A DNA stretch of 64,000 bases from Psococerastis gibbosa (Eukaryota > Arthropoda > Insecta > Psocodea > Psocidae), in contig OZ020486.1 of the NCBI GenBank assembly GCA_963971405.1, forward strand, positions 4,526,001-4,590,000, read 5' to 3'. The notes under the pieces were generated by a model, which was not told the DNA's origin, did no database searches, and saw only the letters and a program-made list of their open reading frames with translations. Position 1 is the stretch's first letter; each line of letters begins with the position of its first letter. Below, one piece after another: positions 12,126-24,316 of the stretch. The position numbers and the translations under genes were made by a program.

Positions 12126-12290
12126 TGCCAGCCCCGAAGGAGCGAGCTGCGCAATGCCCAATACGAGGCCCCGACGGGGCGAGCTGCCGCCCGCCGCAGT
12201 AGTAATGGTGCAGTCACATGCGAGCCCCGAAGGGGCGAGCTGCAGTATGCTACAGGCGCAAGGGGTGGAGTCAGCAGCCGGAGGCTGCGG
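12126..12290. repeat. GC-rich hairpin repeats (GAGCCCCGAAGGGGCGAGC)
   Basis: Three direct copies of a self-complementary module CCCCGAaGGgGCGAGCTGC at about 12133, 12166 and 12223 in an otherwise AT-rich setting. Similar GC hairpins occur in some Helitron-like repeats; the assignment is unproven. Confidence 0.55.
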
Positions 12291-12629
12291 AACCGCTTTT
12301 GTAATATAATTATATTATAGGAATATAAAAGTGTTAGTGGTAGGGTATGCTTCTCTATGTATTTGGCCATGAATTATCCATAATTTGTTCATAAGAAAAT
12401 GTTTATTTTTATTAAAAACCAAAACTTAACTTGGGAGAGCAACCTGTTCGGTTCTGTTACTCTATTTAACACTTAAATATACTACAACTTAGTAAGTATT
12501 GATAGAAGAGTTCCGCAGAAAAATTATTTTTTAGTTATTTTTCATGAAACTGAGTTTTTTATTATTATTATTGAGTTGGCCTAAAATAATTAATAAACAT
12601 AAAAATTGATTTGATTTTGGCGAACGTAC

Positions 12630-12845
12630 ATGCCTAATTTTATACATATACAGCGAGTAGTTTAGCCACAAATCAACGAACAAACAGACTGACCATCAGA
12701 CAGACTGATAGACAGACAGACAGACAGACATTTCGTTAAATCCACTTTTTTGGTTCCTGGGACCTCAAAACGTGTAAATCCATTAAAATCTCGAAAACAA
12801 AAATTTTGACCATCACGAGGCTTTCCTTATACTACGTATAAATAG
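12630..12845 (-). repeat. Dispersed repeat E (ATACTACGTATAAA end)
   Basis: Contains (GACA)n, TTTCGT, GGTTCCTGGGACCTCAAAA and CACGAGGCTTTCCTTATAC. Other copies: 14330-14395, 24893-25200 (opposite strand), 38510-38960 (opposite strand) and 54715-54895. No ORF; class unknown. Confidence 0.7.
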
Positions 12846-12849
12846 AAAA

Positions 12850-14300
12850 CCAATAATGGTAGAGAACCAAGGGAATCAGAAATCACTTTACCACATAATA
12901 AATTGTGAATATCCGGCCGGCTATTAGTTACTAAATTGGGCATTCAGTGAATTAATTACAATGATATCCTGTGCATCCATAAATAATTAAATACCGCGGT
13001 ATAATACCATATCTTTTCAATGTCAACACCTACGTGGTTGGCTACCTTATGACCCAATACAACTTGTCTGCTCAGTGACCTATGTAAGCGGTTACACATT
13101 ATATTCTCGCTTGACTTTGTTTCTTTAGTATAAGGGCTGTTAACCCTCTCATACTATTTCTGTGTGCATCTCAAGGCCGTGCTATAATAAGTATAGAGTT
13201 ATTGTCAGTACATAGTACAGTGAATAGACGAGGTTAAATTTTTTTAAAAAGTTATTTATTTATTTTCAGACCAACGAAGCTATCGAAGGCGATCATCTAA
13301 AACAGTTAGCCATTAATTATTGATTTTATTGTTAAAAATAAATATTAATAGCATCCAGACAATTTTATGAATGTCGATTCTTCACTCGCCTTTGTAGGTT
13401 TACCAAACCATTTTACCAAAGCTATATTATAATGAACGACAATAAAGAATAAAGTAAATTACAAGCATATCAGTTAAAATGAAATCAGTCGAGAACGAAT
13501 CAGATAAGTGCGTTATGGATATATGTTCTTCGAATTCACGCACCAGCTGGACTCAGGAGTAAAGTAGTGGGAAGATTACATTATAGGTGTACCGGTAACT
13601 ACTAGAAGTGCAACGTCTCTACGAAGGTATAAACGTTATTTGACTTAATGAATAAGTGTGGCCGTATCTGTTATCCATGCAAAATGGGAATCTTCATACC
13701 TTGAGATGGACCGCAAAAGAACCGACTATAAAATGAATTCAAAAAACAAATAATTTGACGGGAATCAGTTACAAAAATGTCGCATCTCTCCAATAAAGGT
13801 CTTTCAAAATGATTAAATGTGGGATCTGTAGCAGTCAGCTATGTCTCTAATAGGTGTTAGTGCTACCTCGTTAACATTTGTAATCTTTGAAAGTCAAAAT
13901 CGGATTTATTCCGACCTGCAGATGATTAATTAGATTATGATGATATGGGGCCCCTCATGCAAGCTATCATGCAATTGGGAAGGGGAGGGGGGAGGGGGGG
14001 GGGTAATTGCAAGGATGAGTAAACACGCAAGGATGCAAATTTTTGAAAGGTGAGGGTGGGAGGTGTGAGGTGCTGCCCATGATAAAATAGGGGTTTGTCT
14101 ATCAGAGTAGTGTCGGGAAATCGGGGGGAGCGGGTGCTTTTTTTTTAAAATAATGGGTAAAGTTTCTTAAGCCCCTGAAAATAATAAAGTACGCTGGGTG
14201 ACCCGAACAAGAGTAATATGAACTTCAGTTTTTTTTTTGGCAAATTTTTAATATAGTAATGTGATTATCACGCTCGAGCTTATGCTTATCTTACGATTTT
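12850..14300. other. Gene-free stretch
   Basis: AT-rich sequence with no recognised exon, SINE or terminal repeat. A G-rich tract lies at 13979-14005. Confidence 0.5.
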
Positions 14301-14329
14301 TGTGTAGTGGCACTGAAAATGGTCATTTT

Positions 14330-14395
14330 TATTTTTGATAACAATAATAACAAAAATTTCGACCATCACAAAGCTTTCCTTATACTACGTATAAA
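14330..14395 (-). repeat. Repeat E fragment
   Basis: ACCATCACAAAGCTTTCC and ATACTACGTATAAA, matching the end of repeat E. Confidence 0.65.
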
Positions 14396-14427
14396 TTGGA
14401 GAGCAATAACAATATCAATGACACACA

Positions 14428-14495
14428 GCAGTGGAGAAGAAGACTACAACATTCACTGCAAACCAATCAATAGATTGCAACTCAAGAAGAAGAAA
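14428..14495 (+). repeat. LINE 3' tail fragment
   Basis: Translates QWRRRL...LQTNQ-stop and then GAAGAAGAA, the same end as the retrotransposon at 57475-57990. Confidence 0.65.
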
Positions 14496-14499
14496 TACT

Positions 14500-15535
14500 G
14501 TACATACATAAAAATAAACTTAAAAAAGATACAAGTTACAAGATATGTTTACCTACTTTACTTACTTGGTTCCCACTAACTACAGTATGTTCCATTAAAT
14601 ACGCCTCGAAAATAAAAAATTTCCAACCCACTCATTTCTTTCATACAAAATTTCTTTTTCATTTGAATATAAGTTTAAATGAAAATACTGTTTCTGTATT
14701 AGAGAGATACAATTTAAGGGAAGTTATAACTGCTCGTATGTGGAAGACCTTTCTCCATTCGTACGAAATTGAATGGTTTTTAATATCAGATATACTCGTG
14801 AATAAGAAATTGAAAAAAAATGCTGACAAGCTTTGTTACAAGAATCTTGAATGATTTATTTGAGTTTTGGAAATCACTGGCAGAATTATTATTTTCAGTA
14901 AGTTTGCTGATTCAGTGTTCAAAATTATATGTAAATATTTGCCTTTGGGGGGAATTCCGGGGAATGCTTAAACTTTTTTGGAGAACAACATAGCCTACGG
15001 GCAACCAATCTCACAGAAAACTTTCCTTCGAGTAAATGTGACCCTTGGTTCCATGTTCAGTAAACCCAATTTTACCTTCTTGAAAGCTTTAGTTGTGATC
15101 ATTTCAATGTAGCAAAAATAGAAAATTAAATGCCTACATTTTTCTCTACAAATTGAAACAATTCAAGCATGAAAGTTCCAGGGTCTTAATGAGCCAAATA
15201 TATTAATTATACCACTATTCTTTGTTTCACATACTTACTTACTAGCTAAATAACATATTGTACGTTTGTACTTGTTTATATTTTAATGTGTAACCGGAAG
15301 AAGGAATACCGTATAATATAATATTTAATTTTATAAACGTTTATTTTTGTGTAATGGAATTGGTACCTGTACTGTTTTAAAATATTACTATTATATTTTT
15401 AATTTTTAATTATATTATTATTAATAGTTATAATGGCATTTGGTAAGTTTAAACCTTTTGAAAGTTTCCTCGCAGAAAGTCTTCCAGAATGTCTGGTGGT
15501 AAGTGATTTTCTCGGTATACCTGCTGTATTCTATA
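14500..15535. other. Gene-free stretch
   Basis: The short frame at 14663-14854 has no recognisable domain. 14985-15085 matches 16190-16290 and continues into the dispersed repeat of unknown class. Nothing else identified. Confidence 0.5.
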
Positions 15536-15750
15536 ATAATAAAAATTGACTTTTTTTGTTCTATTACTAAGCCAACCTAGCGGAGTTAGGGCTATAAAGC
15601 CTTGTCTTACACTCAACTAGGAAAGCTCGGGACCGCCTGCTTTACATGCCCTCCGAAGCATGGCCAGAAAATTTAGCTAAAATTTGGGACTCGAACCAAC
15701 AACCTTTCGGGTGACAGTTGGAGTCTGTACCAATAACCTACATGTCCTGA
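15536..15750 (-). repeat. SINE-A, near full length
   Basis: Complete body and head on the minus strand, with a changed base in the A-box region. Confidence 0.85.
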
Positions 15751-16259
15751 CTTGTCCTATACTTCTACCATATTTACTTCTAGTAAGTTAAACAAGTTCA
15801 GGACTATATACCTTAATGTCCTACTGACAGGACAACCTAATGTAGATGAAGCGCATGGAGAAATGTACCTGGATAGGTACCTACTCCGACCTTGACTGTG
15901 ACCGTCACTTCCATATTTCGCCCTACCTATAATTGACTATTAATCAACTAGGTACTTCACTGAGGCTCTCAATGAACTAAAGAGTTTCAGGTACGCGTGT
16001 TGTCGAGGCGTGCCGTGACTGTGCACTAACCATTATTAAATAGGTGTGACCGGTAGGTAGGCTACTGTTTAAAAATTTGCTAATAATGTACCTGAACCAG
16101 GAAATAAAAATTTCGCCAAAAGTAGCTTTTATTGTAGTGGTTTTTATTATGATTATTCGCTGGAGGTTAACACTATACACATTTCAATGGATGTTCCTAC
16201 AAACTTCCAGAAAACTTGCCTTAGAGTTTATGTGACTGCCAGAAGGTTTTATCTTCAGT

Positions 16260-16870
16260 AAACTCATTTTTACTTTCTTGAAAACTCGTATCTGTACTTG
16301 GTTAAGTCACGCTTTCACCTGTCATATTGTCTCAATCGTAAGCTTATCTCAGCTTGTCCATTATCGCATGTAGCAGGGACGCCGAGTATTAAAAATTCTG
16401 AGGGGGGGGGGAGCAAGAATTCGGTACTTTGGAAAGTATTAAGAAAATGCATTGGTAAATGGTTACTTAAAATAACAATAATGCAGAAAACGTTGATCGA
16501 CGTACACTCGCTCTTTCTATAAAATTATTAGTTATTTATTTTTATGTGATTATTTATTTTTATCTTAATGTTTGAAATATTAAGGGAGACAAATAAATAA
16601 ACTGCACCAATGGCTCTGCTTCGGGGGGGGGGGGGGGGCGCTGCCCCCCAGAAACTAGTCTACGGGGGCAATATGGACCGTGTCCCCTCCAAGTCGGCGT
16701 CCCTGGCTAGTAGCCAGTGTAGGTTGACATTGAGGAAGTATACCAGTTTACCAATGCCCATAAATGCATACGAAAACAACACAAATAATGTCCGAAATCT
16801 ATGGGGTCGTTGGCATTGGACAACGGACCAATGGGCCACTTTACGTATGCCAAGTTTCATAAAAAGTTTC
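16260..16870. repeat. Dispersed repeat segments with a 17-G tract
   Basis: 16260-16380 and 16690-16860 match 7.06, 8.7, 9.97 and 11.6-kb segments. A run of about 17 G lies at 16622-16638. No coding content recognised. Confidence 0.5.
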
Positions 16871-17030
16871 TCAGAACATTATTATTACTCTATTATTATT
16901 GTTACCTGCTTGAAAAAAAAAATTCCTGGGATCATTTCTGTCCTGCCAATAGCAGTTGGTATGTTTACCATTTGAAAGTACCTAGGTATGTGCTGAGAAT
17001 GTTTTCTGTGTTAAGGTGTTAACAGTGGAA

Positions 17031-17175
17031 CATGGAAGGAGCCTCCCCGAAGATTGCGCTTATGAGCGATCGGGCGTCCCTGGTAACGGCGGGAATTACC
17101 CCGTCGGCCAATCCTTCCACCACCGGGTCAAGCGACAACAACGTGTCCAAGGCTCGGACACGTTAAGTAAGTAAG
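17031..17175 (+). mobile_element. Short retroelement with (GTAA)n tail, second copy
   Basis: Nearly identical to 2051-2201. Perfect 11-bp target duplications TAACAGTGGAA at 17020-17030 and 17176-17186. The high identity and intact duplications point to recent activity. Confidence 0.87.
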
Positions 17176-17189
17176 TAACAGTGGAAAGA

Positions 17190-18070
17190 GGCAAGAGCAA
17201 GAGGAAAAACCGAGCTCAAGATGTTAGCGATCGACCGGGTCGAGTACAAGAAATGAGTCAAAGAAATAAGAGGGAAGAGGAAGAAGAAGAAGACCATTAA
17301 AAATGTCTCCAATAATTTTGTACCACAATGCATCGAGGAGCATCCAGTCAAATGGACCGTGGTCAACTTGAATGTGAACTTCCACCAAACACTTCATCAA
17401 CAGCGGCCGGCGTTTGAAATCTTCCAAGGCACTAGACTGACTTCAAAGAGTGCATATCAGTTCTGGCTGCACTATAGCACGCAAATTATATAATGCAATG
17501 TAATAATGCATTAATATATAATGTATTTAGGGATGCGTGACGTTGTTTCATACCATGACTATGCAGTACTTACTATTAGGTAGAGTAGGAACAGTATGAG
17601 CCTGTACCTCTTTGGAAGTCTATGGCAGGCCTATTTGTAGGGATAAAAGTGCACTTATGAGGAAGTAAGCTTGCTAAGATTGTAGTAATCTGCGTTACGT
17701 ATCAATACTGTCGCGTTATTTAATAAATAAAAGGTACCTCGACACCAAAAGTTTTTATATAAGATATAGCTTGCTTTGGGGTAGGGTAAACATCCATGAG
17801 AGAGTTTCTCCAGTGACTTCATTGAAGTGATACATGACAAATAAGAATATAATTACTAATAACTGAATGAACGTGTATTGAATATAGAAAAAAACAATTT
17901 AAACACAATAATTGTAAGGCCACGCTAGTAGACCTATAACAATTTTCCCTGCCCTAAAACAAAAAAAAAACAATTAGACGTACAAACTATTAAGCTAAAC
18001 TTACATATTAATAAAAAATCTCTCGTGAGCCCATAACAGTCTAGTCCCCTATTTCAAATAAGGATTCTTT
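17190..18070. other. Gene-free stretch
   Basis: AT-rich with no recognised exon or repeat family member. Confidence 0.45.
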
Positions 18071-18073
18071 GCA

Positions 18074-18214
18074 CTTTGCACTTACTTCCACAAAATATAT
18101 ATATATATATTTTTTTAATTATGACAGCTGTTTCAGGATGGTGTCACACCGAAACACCTGTCATAAAAAAAGTCATAAAAAAAAAATATACATTTTTTGG
18201 AATTAAGTGCAAAG
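18074..18214. mobile_element. Small foldback element with inner hairpin
   Basis: Outer inverted repeats CTTTGCACTTACTTCCA and TGGAATTAAGTGCAAAG enclose a hairpin TTATGACAGCTGTTTC / GAAACACCTGTCATAA (18119-18165), with (TA)n between. Confidence 0.7.
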
Positions 18215-18955
18215 TTATTTATAATTTTATTCTTGTTTGTCTTGAAGGGTAAACATAGTCTAAATGTCAATTAAAGTTACATCGTGTAGCGCAATGACGG
18301 AAAGTTTGTACCTTAACCCATTTAGCTCCGAGTACAGAGATACAATCTAATGTTCCAATTATGAAAAATAATTTTATGACATTTCCAAGCTAAATTAGTG
18401 GAGTAAGTAGGCAATAAATTCAATATTCAACCCAGCAAGTCTCGTTTGGTAACTTTACCAAGTTTAGCAACGGTCCTCCTAATTAGGCTATCACGCTTTT
18501 TTTAACTGACCTATACCGCGCAAAATTACCCACAAAATTACAAGTCCAGACCTCGTTAATCAATGCAGCAATAAGCAGAGTTATAATAAACAGGAATACG
18601 CCTATTATACTGACCTTAACCAGCCTAATGGTCCATTTTTATAGCATATTGTGCTGGGTTAGAATAATTGTCAATGAAATGCAGTTTGGGAATTGGGGCA
18701 ATGAACTGTATTGCAAGGTCCTGCTCATTTTTGGAATAACAGGTGTTTTTCAAATATGGTCCAGATATTTGAAGGTATACGTCATAGCACAGTTACGTTG
18801 GGGCTGGGCCAAGTGGCGAGATGTGGCGGGGATTTTGAAAGACAGCGGAATGCGGGAATAGCTGAAAGGGTGTATTTTTTTTAGTGTATATTTTTTTTGT
18901 AAAGATAGAAAAATAAACTATTCATTCATTCATTCATTTGGAAACAAGCAGTGAG
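18215..18955. other. Gene-free stretch
   Basis: No coding exon recognised; a frame at 18628-18861 has no domain. An ATTC microsatellite lies at about 18921-18940. Confidence 0.45.
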
Positions 18956-18959
18956 GCTT

Positions 18960-19190
18960 GTATACTAGGTAATGCAGTGGTTTCCCGTTGCCTTCTGCAT
19001 CCTTATGCCGTTGACTCTTCATTTAGTTCCTCCGCCTTCGGGGTCCAACTCCAGGACAAATGATTCGCTTATCCCGGCTCAAACTCGGTCCTCTATCTGT
19101 TCAGTTACCATTACGCACTACCATCTTCACCTCGAGAATTTACAGATTACGCATTTTCGCGTCTTAGCTTCTGAGATAATAAAGCAATGG
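18960..19190 (-). repeat. LINE 3' region, family K
   Basis: Inverted relative of 23430-23720 and 40020-40560. Shared blocks include GGTTTCCCGTTG, ATCCCGGC and GTCCTCTATCTGTT. Confidence 0.65.
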
Positions 19191-19216
19191 TCAGAAGCTC
19201 AGCACTTTTGACGACT

Positions 19217-19344
19217 TACTACCCGACCACGATAAAATGACACGTGGAACACTTTGTTTATTCGAGAACCTGCATAAGTGGAACACTGAATTTAATCGAT
19301 TTTTATAAGTGTTCCAAGTACCACCCTATCGTGGTCGGTTATTA
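19217..19344. mobile_element. Small MITE (ACCCGACCACGATA ends), copy 1
   Basis: About 128 bp with inverted ends TACCCGACCACGATA-like and TATCGTGGTCGG. The second copy is at 41374-41502. Confidence 0.75.
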
Positions 19345-20160
19345 CTTACTTTACTGTATCCAAAGCCTACTCCTGGCGTTACCGCCATCAAGTGCTATGC
19401 CTGCCAGTAGAATGAAGTCAGGTCTTTCTTTAGATTTTGAATCGATTGACACGCTTATAGGTGGGCAGCATCCATGCGTCAGGTCCTGTCAGACCTGAGT
19501 TGATAGGTTCGAGTAGGTATCGTATAATAACATAAAATTAAAGCAACAAGCCCTTGAAAATCACAGCAAAATTATACAAGTCACGCTTTAATTACTATTG
19601 TAATAAGGCTAGTTATGTACCTACTGTAGGCTATGTCGTACCTGATTAGGCTACTGGCAACTGTCATCAAGTTTAAAAATATGCAATTAATTTGCTTATT
19701 TGCCATATAAGCATATACGTCTGCCTTGGTACTAGAATTCCAGGTCTGTTAACTGTCGGAACTATTTGCTCTGATTTATACAATAAATTATTAGTTTACC
19801 CTGCCATTGTTAAAATAGGGCGTTTCTGTCTTGAAGACTGAAAATATGAGACGGGAAGAGGTGGAATCCTTATTTGAAATAGTGGATTAGACGTTAGTAT
19901 GGTACGTTATTAGAGATACGTTATTAATCTGTAAGTCTAGATGTAATAGTTGTATATATGTTTAATTTTTTAAAATGCAATGTTATGTCAGACTGATTTC
20001 ACATTGGAGATATACCGTACTGTAATATCTGGTTCATTATATTGTAAGTGTCACATAATGCAAATTCACCATGTGTATCGTTGAGTATCGGTTGAACTCG
20101 TCATGAACTATATACAAGACTATTCAACACAAAAGGCTGTGATGCAGTTCATCAGGACTG
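19345..20160. other. Gene-free stretch
   Basis: 19350-19500 resembles a LINE-tail block also seen near 58110-58210. The rest is AT-rich without recognised features. Confidence 0.4.
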
Positions 20161-20259
20161 CCCGTCAGAGGACAAGCAGGCAGGCAGAAATGAAGTGGTG
20201 GTGGGTGGAAGAGCCAATGTTGAGGAGGATAGCGAGAAGGAGACTGCAATAAAAAAAAA

Positions 20260-20440
20260 TCAGGCTTGTAAAGCGAATGGATAACAGAAGGTTCGTGAGG
20301 AAGTGGGTGAAAGTAGAAATCGAGAAAACAAGACGTAGGGGAAAACCAAAGAAGATAAACAGGTTGAGGACCATCACAATAAAGGGGACTGATAGCACAG
20401 GGGTTGCCGAATAATCAAATGTAGAGCGACAGAAGGCAGT
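20260..20440 (+). pseudogene. Retrotransposon RT C-terminal fragment
   Basis: Translation RMDNRRFVRKWVKVEIEKTR, then RGKPKKINRLRT and GVAE-stop resembles the basic tail after the reverse transcriptase of RTE/Jockey-like elements. Heavily decayed. Confidence 0.55.
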
Positions 20441-20461
20441 GGTGGTGGTTTATATATCTAA

Positions 20462-20472
20462 TGGTGATGATT

Positions 20473-20510
<38 letters not shown>

Positions 20511-20600
20511 AATGAATATAATGATGAAGATGAAGACGAAGAAGATGAAGAGGAAGAAGAGAAAGATGAAGAAGAAGAAGATGATGATGATGATGTTGAT
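20462..20600. repeat. (GAT)n / (GAA)n microsatellite
   Basis: An interrupted trinucleotide tract produces long Asp/Glu (plus) and Ile/Phe (minus) frames that are artefacts. Confidence 0.95.
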
Positions 20601-20979
20601 GAATGGTCGGTCCATATGGCAAATTAATTAGTCAATAGCGTCATTAAGAGTTAATAGGTAATTATAGTTGCAAAGTTGGCCATACTGCGACAGGTTACAC
20701 AGTTGAGCTACCATAATGGATGGCACAGTGTGTGACATCACGAAAAACTGGACTTTTGTATGGTTTTTACGGAAATAGTAATTATATGATTATGTGACTA
20801 ACTCGTATAATTGGCTATTCTTACAGTATATAGGCTATAGGGACGAGGAAATAATACTGTAATAGGCTATTTGGAATTAATTATTTTGTTTATTTGAGAG
20901 TAATACAGTTTACCATTTAATGTATTGTATTTTGTAGCTATTAAGTACTATTGGCATGCATGCGGTACAAGTAAATCGT

Positions 20980-21140
20980 GATTTCGGCTACTATCGTAGG
21001 TTTTTGGCTCATCATTTCTATGAATACACCACTCTCTCTATCCCTCCATCACTCCCTGATTTTGTTTTGAACTGGTCCACACACCTTTCTGAAGATTTTA
21101 CATCCCCCCCTTTCACCCCTCTCCCCCTGTTGCCTGCATA
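20980..21140 (-). repeat. LINE 3'-tail relative of 59940-60060
   Basis: Shares CACTCTCTCTATC, CTGATTTTG and CTGGTCCACACA blocks with 59990-60055. Confidence 0.5.
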
Positions 21141-21144
21141 ACTA

Positions 21145-22320
21145 GAACAATTACATACTTCATATCCAATATAATTCAATTCATTTCAATTCAATTCATT
21201 TCTTTTTGGTAGTTGAGCCAGATGGGATAAAATAATGAAAATTTAAACGAACCTCCGTCTTGCCAGCTCCCTCCAACAAAAGAGCCACAGATAATATCAT
21301 CCAGTTCCTAAGAGCCACCGGCCGCTTTTTCAACATTTAACCCCCCCCCCCCCCACTACTTACACAACAAAGCAGATAACCCTATCCCACAAAATAATCG
21401 TTAAACATCCCCAATTCTCTAGCGCAAATCCCCAATAAACAAAAAATAATAATAATTTCTTACATGCGACTAATTATTTATTTCCTTATTGCTGCAGTAG
21501 GCTGCCTGCCGTATATATATCGTACCTCTTATCTGAAATGTCTGGATTAAGGTCCGTAGTCCAAGACTGAATGCACTGATTTCCAGTTGCCGACTTTTCT
21601 GTGAGCAGGCTTTCTTTTTTTCACTGTCAACTCAGCTCTTGAAATTATAGCCTCCCTGCTGGAACCAAGGCAGTTGGGGCTGGCACAACATTTCGGGGTC
21701 GACTGGCCATGGTAGGGTATTTTGGGGGAATTTTTACTTACCCCAGGACAAAACGATGAAATCACTTTTCATTTCCCCTATTTCGGGCGGGAATGAAGTC
21801 AAGAGCCGTCCCGCATCCCGTTCCGCAGCAGAAACCTGCTGTCCTACCTCTCATCCCGTCTCGCTTGACCATAGCTTTTAAGAAGACAATTCCTTTTAAA
21901 CATGTTTCTTTCTTTTCCTGACACAACATGTTACCAATCCTCAATACAAATTCCTATGTATATACGTATACTATATGTTGATGCTGTGCATTCAAATGTA
22001 GCTTTTCTGGAGTATCGCCTTGACCTCCCAGGGCACTCGAAGGGACGTCTACGCCTCTGTACAATATACTCACGTACATTGCTCAGGTAGATTGGTCAGG
22101 TACACCATGAATAAGTTGCCAACCGTCAAGAAATCGTTCATGAAATTTAATGAGAAGGTTCTGTATCATCCGGCGAGAGACCGTGGGTCCTGAGGTCTTC
22201 CCTCACTTTTTTTTCAAGTGACATCCTCGTTCGTCCTACAGGTCTTGTGTCCTCCACCGTATAGTACTCCACACGTTGTATAACAGGTCCATCTTATTCT
22301 TTTCGTGTGGAAGCTCGGTA
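21145..22320. other. Gene-free stretch
   Basis: An ATTCA/TTTCA microsatellite at 21172-21205 and a C tract at 21341-21354. 21540-21780 and 22180-22290 may be old retroelement debris but no motif is firm. Confidence 0.4.
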
Positions 22321-22329
22321 CTCTCAATG

Positions 22330-22558
22330 AGAAGTAGGCGATCGCTGTAGCAGATTTGGCGTTACCCAGGGTGCACCACGAGGAGGCCTGCTACTTTGCA
22401 CCCCTTTTCACTATGTCACGGTGGAAGAATGGACGAAGACCACCTGAGGGACTGCACGGCTCTCACCTACCCGAACGATAACTTGGTGAACCGCTATTGG
22501 GAAGCTCGGCGACGAATGGTTGAACTACCACGTTCGGGCGTTGGATAAAGTAAGTAAA
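22330..22558 (+). repeat. Retroelement 3' fragment with GTAA tail
   Basis: Moderate-GC segment ending GGATAAAGTAAGTAAAT, like the tails at 2190 and 17165 but with a different body. Confidence 0.5.
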
Positions 22559-23180
22559 TCTTTTCGTGTGGCCCCACCACGCCAGTCTTCGTTGTCAGTG
22601 GAGTATATATAACATATTAAGGGAGTAGGCAAGACTAGATTGCCTCTAGCAATCAAATTGTAGCCGTGGGTGACATTGAATTCTACCAGCCATACCTCTT
22701 ACCGCTCGCATAACGCGAACATCAAAATTAGATCTGGAAAATTATCATTTATAACAACTCACATTAGTTCTATTTTATATTTTAAGACGTTTAATGTCGT
22801 CTTACATATGTGGGAGGGGGGGGGGGTGGACCACTGGGCCACTGGGCTCTGACACCAATTGATAAAGTTTATTTTTAATCTTTTATATATTTAACCTAAG
22901 GTCCAGAGGAGAAAAATATAGAAGAAATCAATTGAGGCTAGGCCTACTTGTATATGCTAATTATAAATAATAGGTGTATGTAGGCCTACAATTGCGTGAC
23001 ATAAGGCCAGTAGGTGTTCCAGGGCACGAAGGTGGTTCAGTTTTAATAGCTAACAATGTTTATAGTTATAGTATATATACAGTATAATAGCCTGAAAAAC
23101 AGGTGCACTAAACTTTTCCTCCTACCTCAAGTGCAACTGCCCGTAAAATTCAGAGAATGGCACATAAGAAAGGCATTAGT

Positions 23181-23395
23181 CAGGATATGTAGAGTAGTGG
23201 TACGGACTCTACCTTCACCCGAAAGGTTGTTGGTTCGAGTTAGGTTCGAGTCCTACACTTCCTACATTTTCTGGCCATGCTTCGGATGGCATGTAAAGCA
23301 GGTGGTCCCGGGCCTTCCTAGTTATGTGCACGAGAGGGCTTTATAGCCCTAACTCCGCTATGTTGGCTTAGTAATAGAACAAAAACTCCTTATTA
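23181..23395 (+). repeat. SINE-A with duplicated B-box
   Basis: Full-length copy. The B-box region reads GGTTCGAGTTAGGTTCGAGTCC with a short internal duplication. Confidence 0.88.
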
Positions 23396-23429
23396 GGTAC
23401 TGACTTGTGGGAACTTGATTCCCATACTT

Positions 23430-23720
23430 CAAATTAGCTGAGCTTCTGAGTAATCACCCGAAAATCCCAAATCTGCACCTCCTCGTAGGGAAGATGGAAG
23501 CGCGTAGTGGCGACTGAACGGATAGGGGACAGAGTTTGAGCCGGGACAAGCGAAAAACACAGCCTTTTTTGTGCAGGGCACTCGTTTGTCCTGGTGTTCA
23601 GCAACTGCGACCGGCAGAGGAACTCAATGAAGAGTCAACGGCAAATGGTAGCAGAAGGCCACGGGAAACCACCGCATCACAATCGCCATGCTGATCGCCA
23701 ATCTTCTTGGTGGGCTTGGT
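23430..23720 (+). repeat. LINE 3' region, family K
   Basis: Homologous to 40020-40640. It ends in CAATCGCCATGCTGATCGCC, which encodes the IAMxIANL end of the retrotransposon ORF. Confidence 0.7.
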
Positions 23721-24316
23721 GAATAGTTGGTGCAAACCCACAGAGTCTTTCAGAAGATTTCTAAGAGGTGACGTGTCCAGAGGATAACCGTATACATTGG
23801 TGCGGTCGGCTTCGCGTCGGCATAAGGCCAGCCTCATAAATCTGTGAAATTGACACAGTGGTTACCCATTTGCCAAAAATAATAATAATAAATCGTTGGC
23901 AATCACCCAGTTAGTAAATTCATGTACTGGGTATTATTTGCACGGCAAGGTAATAACTTTATTTTAACCGTTTGTAAATTGACCAGTATGCACACTGTTC
24001 CTGTCATGGTGATTTATGGCCAATCATCAGCCACGCAACTCGTATACCTATCAATTGGCTGTTATTTATTATGCTTGCAGAATTATTTAGTTAGGCTGTA
24101 GAGAAACAAGTTACTCGATATAGTTGATCCAATGAAGATAAACCTGTAGCGATTTTGCTTGGACATTGAATTAATTGAGCGGCTAATCATATATTTGTGG
24201 TGACACCATCCTTCAATACAACTCTTCAGCAGTATCAATAAAATAAAAAATAAATTATTAGTAGTAGTAGTAGTTTTTTTTTTTTTAAGACGCAGGCCTT
24301 TTTCAGTTATTTAGAG

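Noticed and set aside
20439-20627. Asp/Glu-rich plus-strand frame and Ile/Phe-rich minus-strand frame
   Set aside because: Both come from a (GAT)n/(GAA)n microsatellite.
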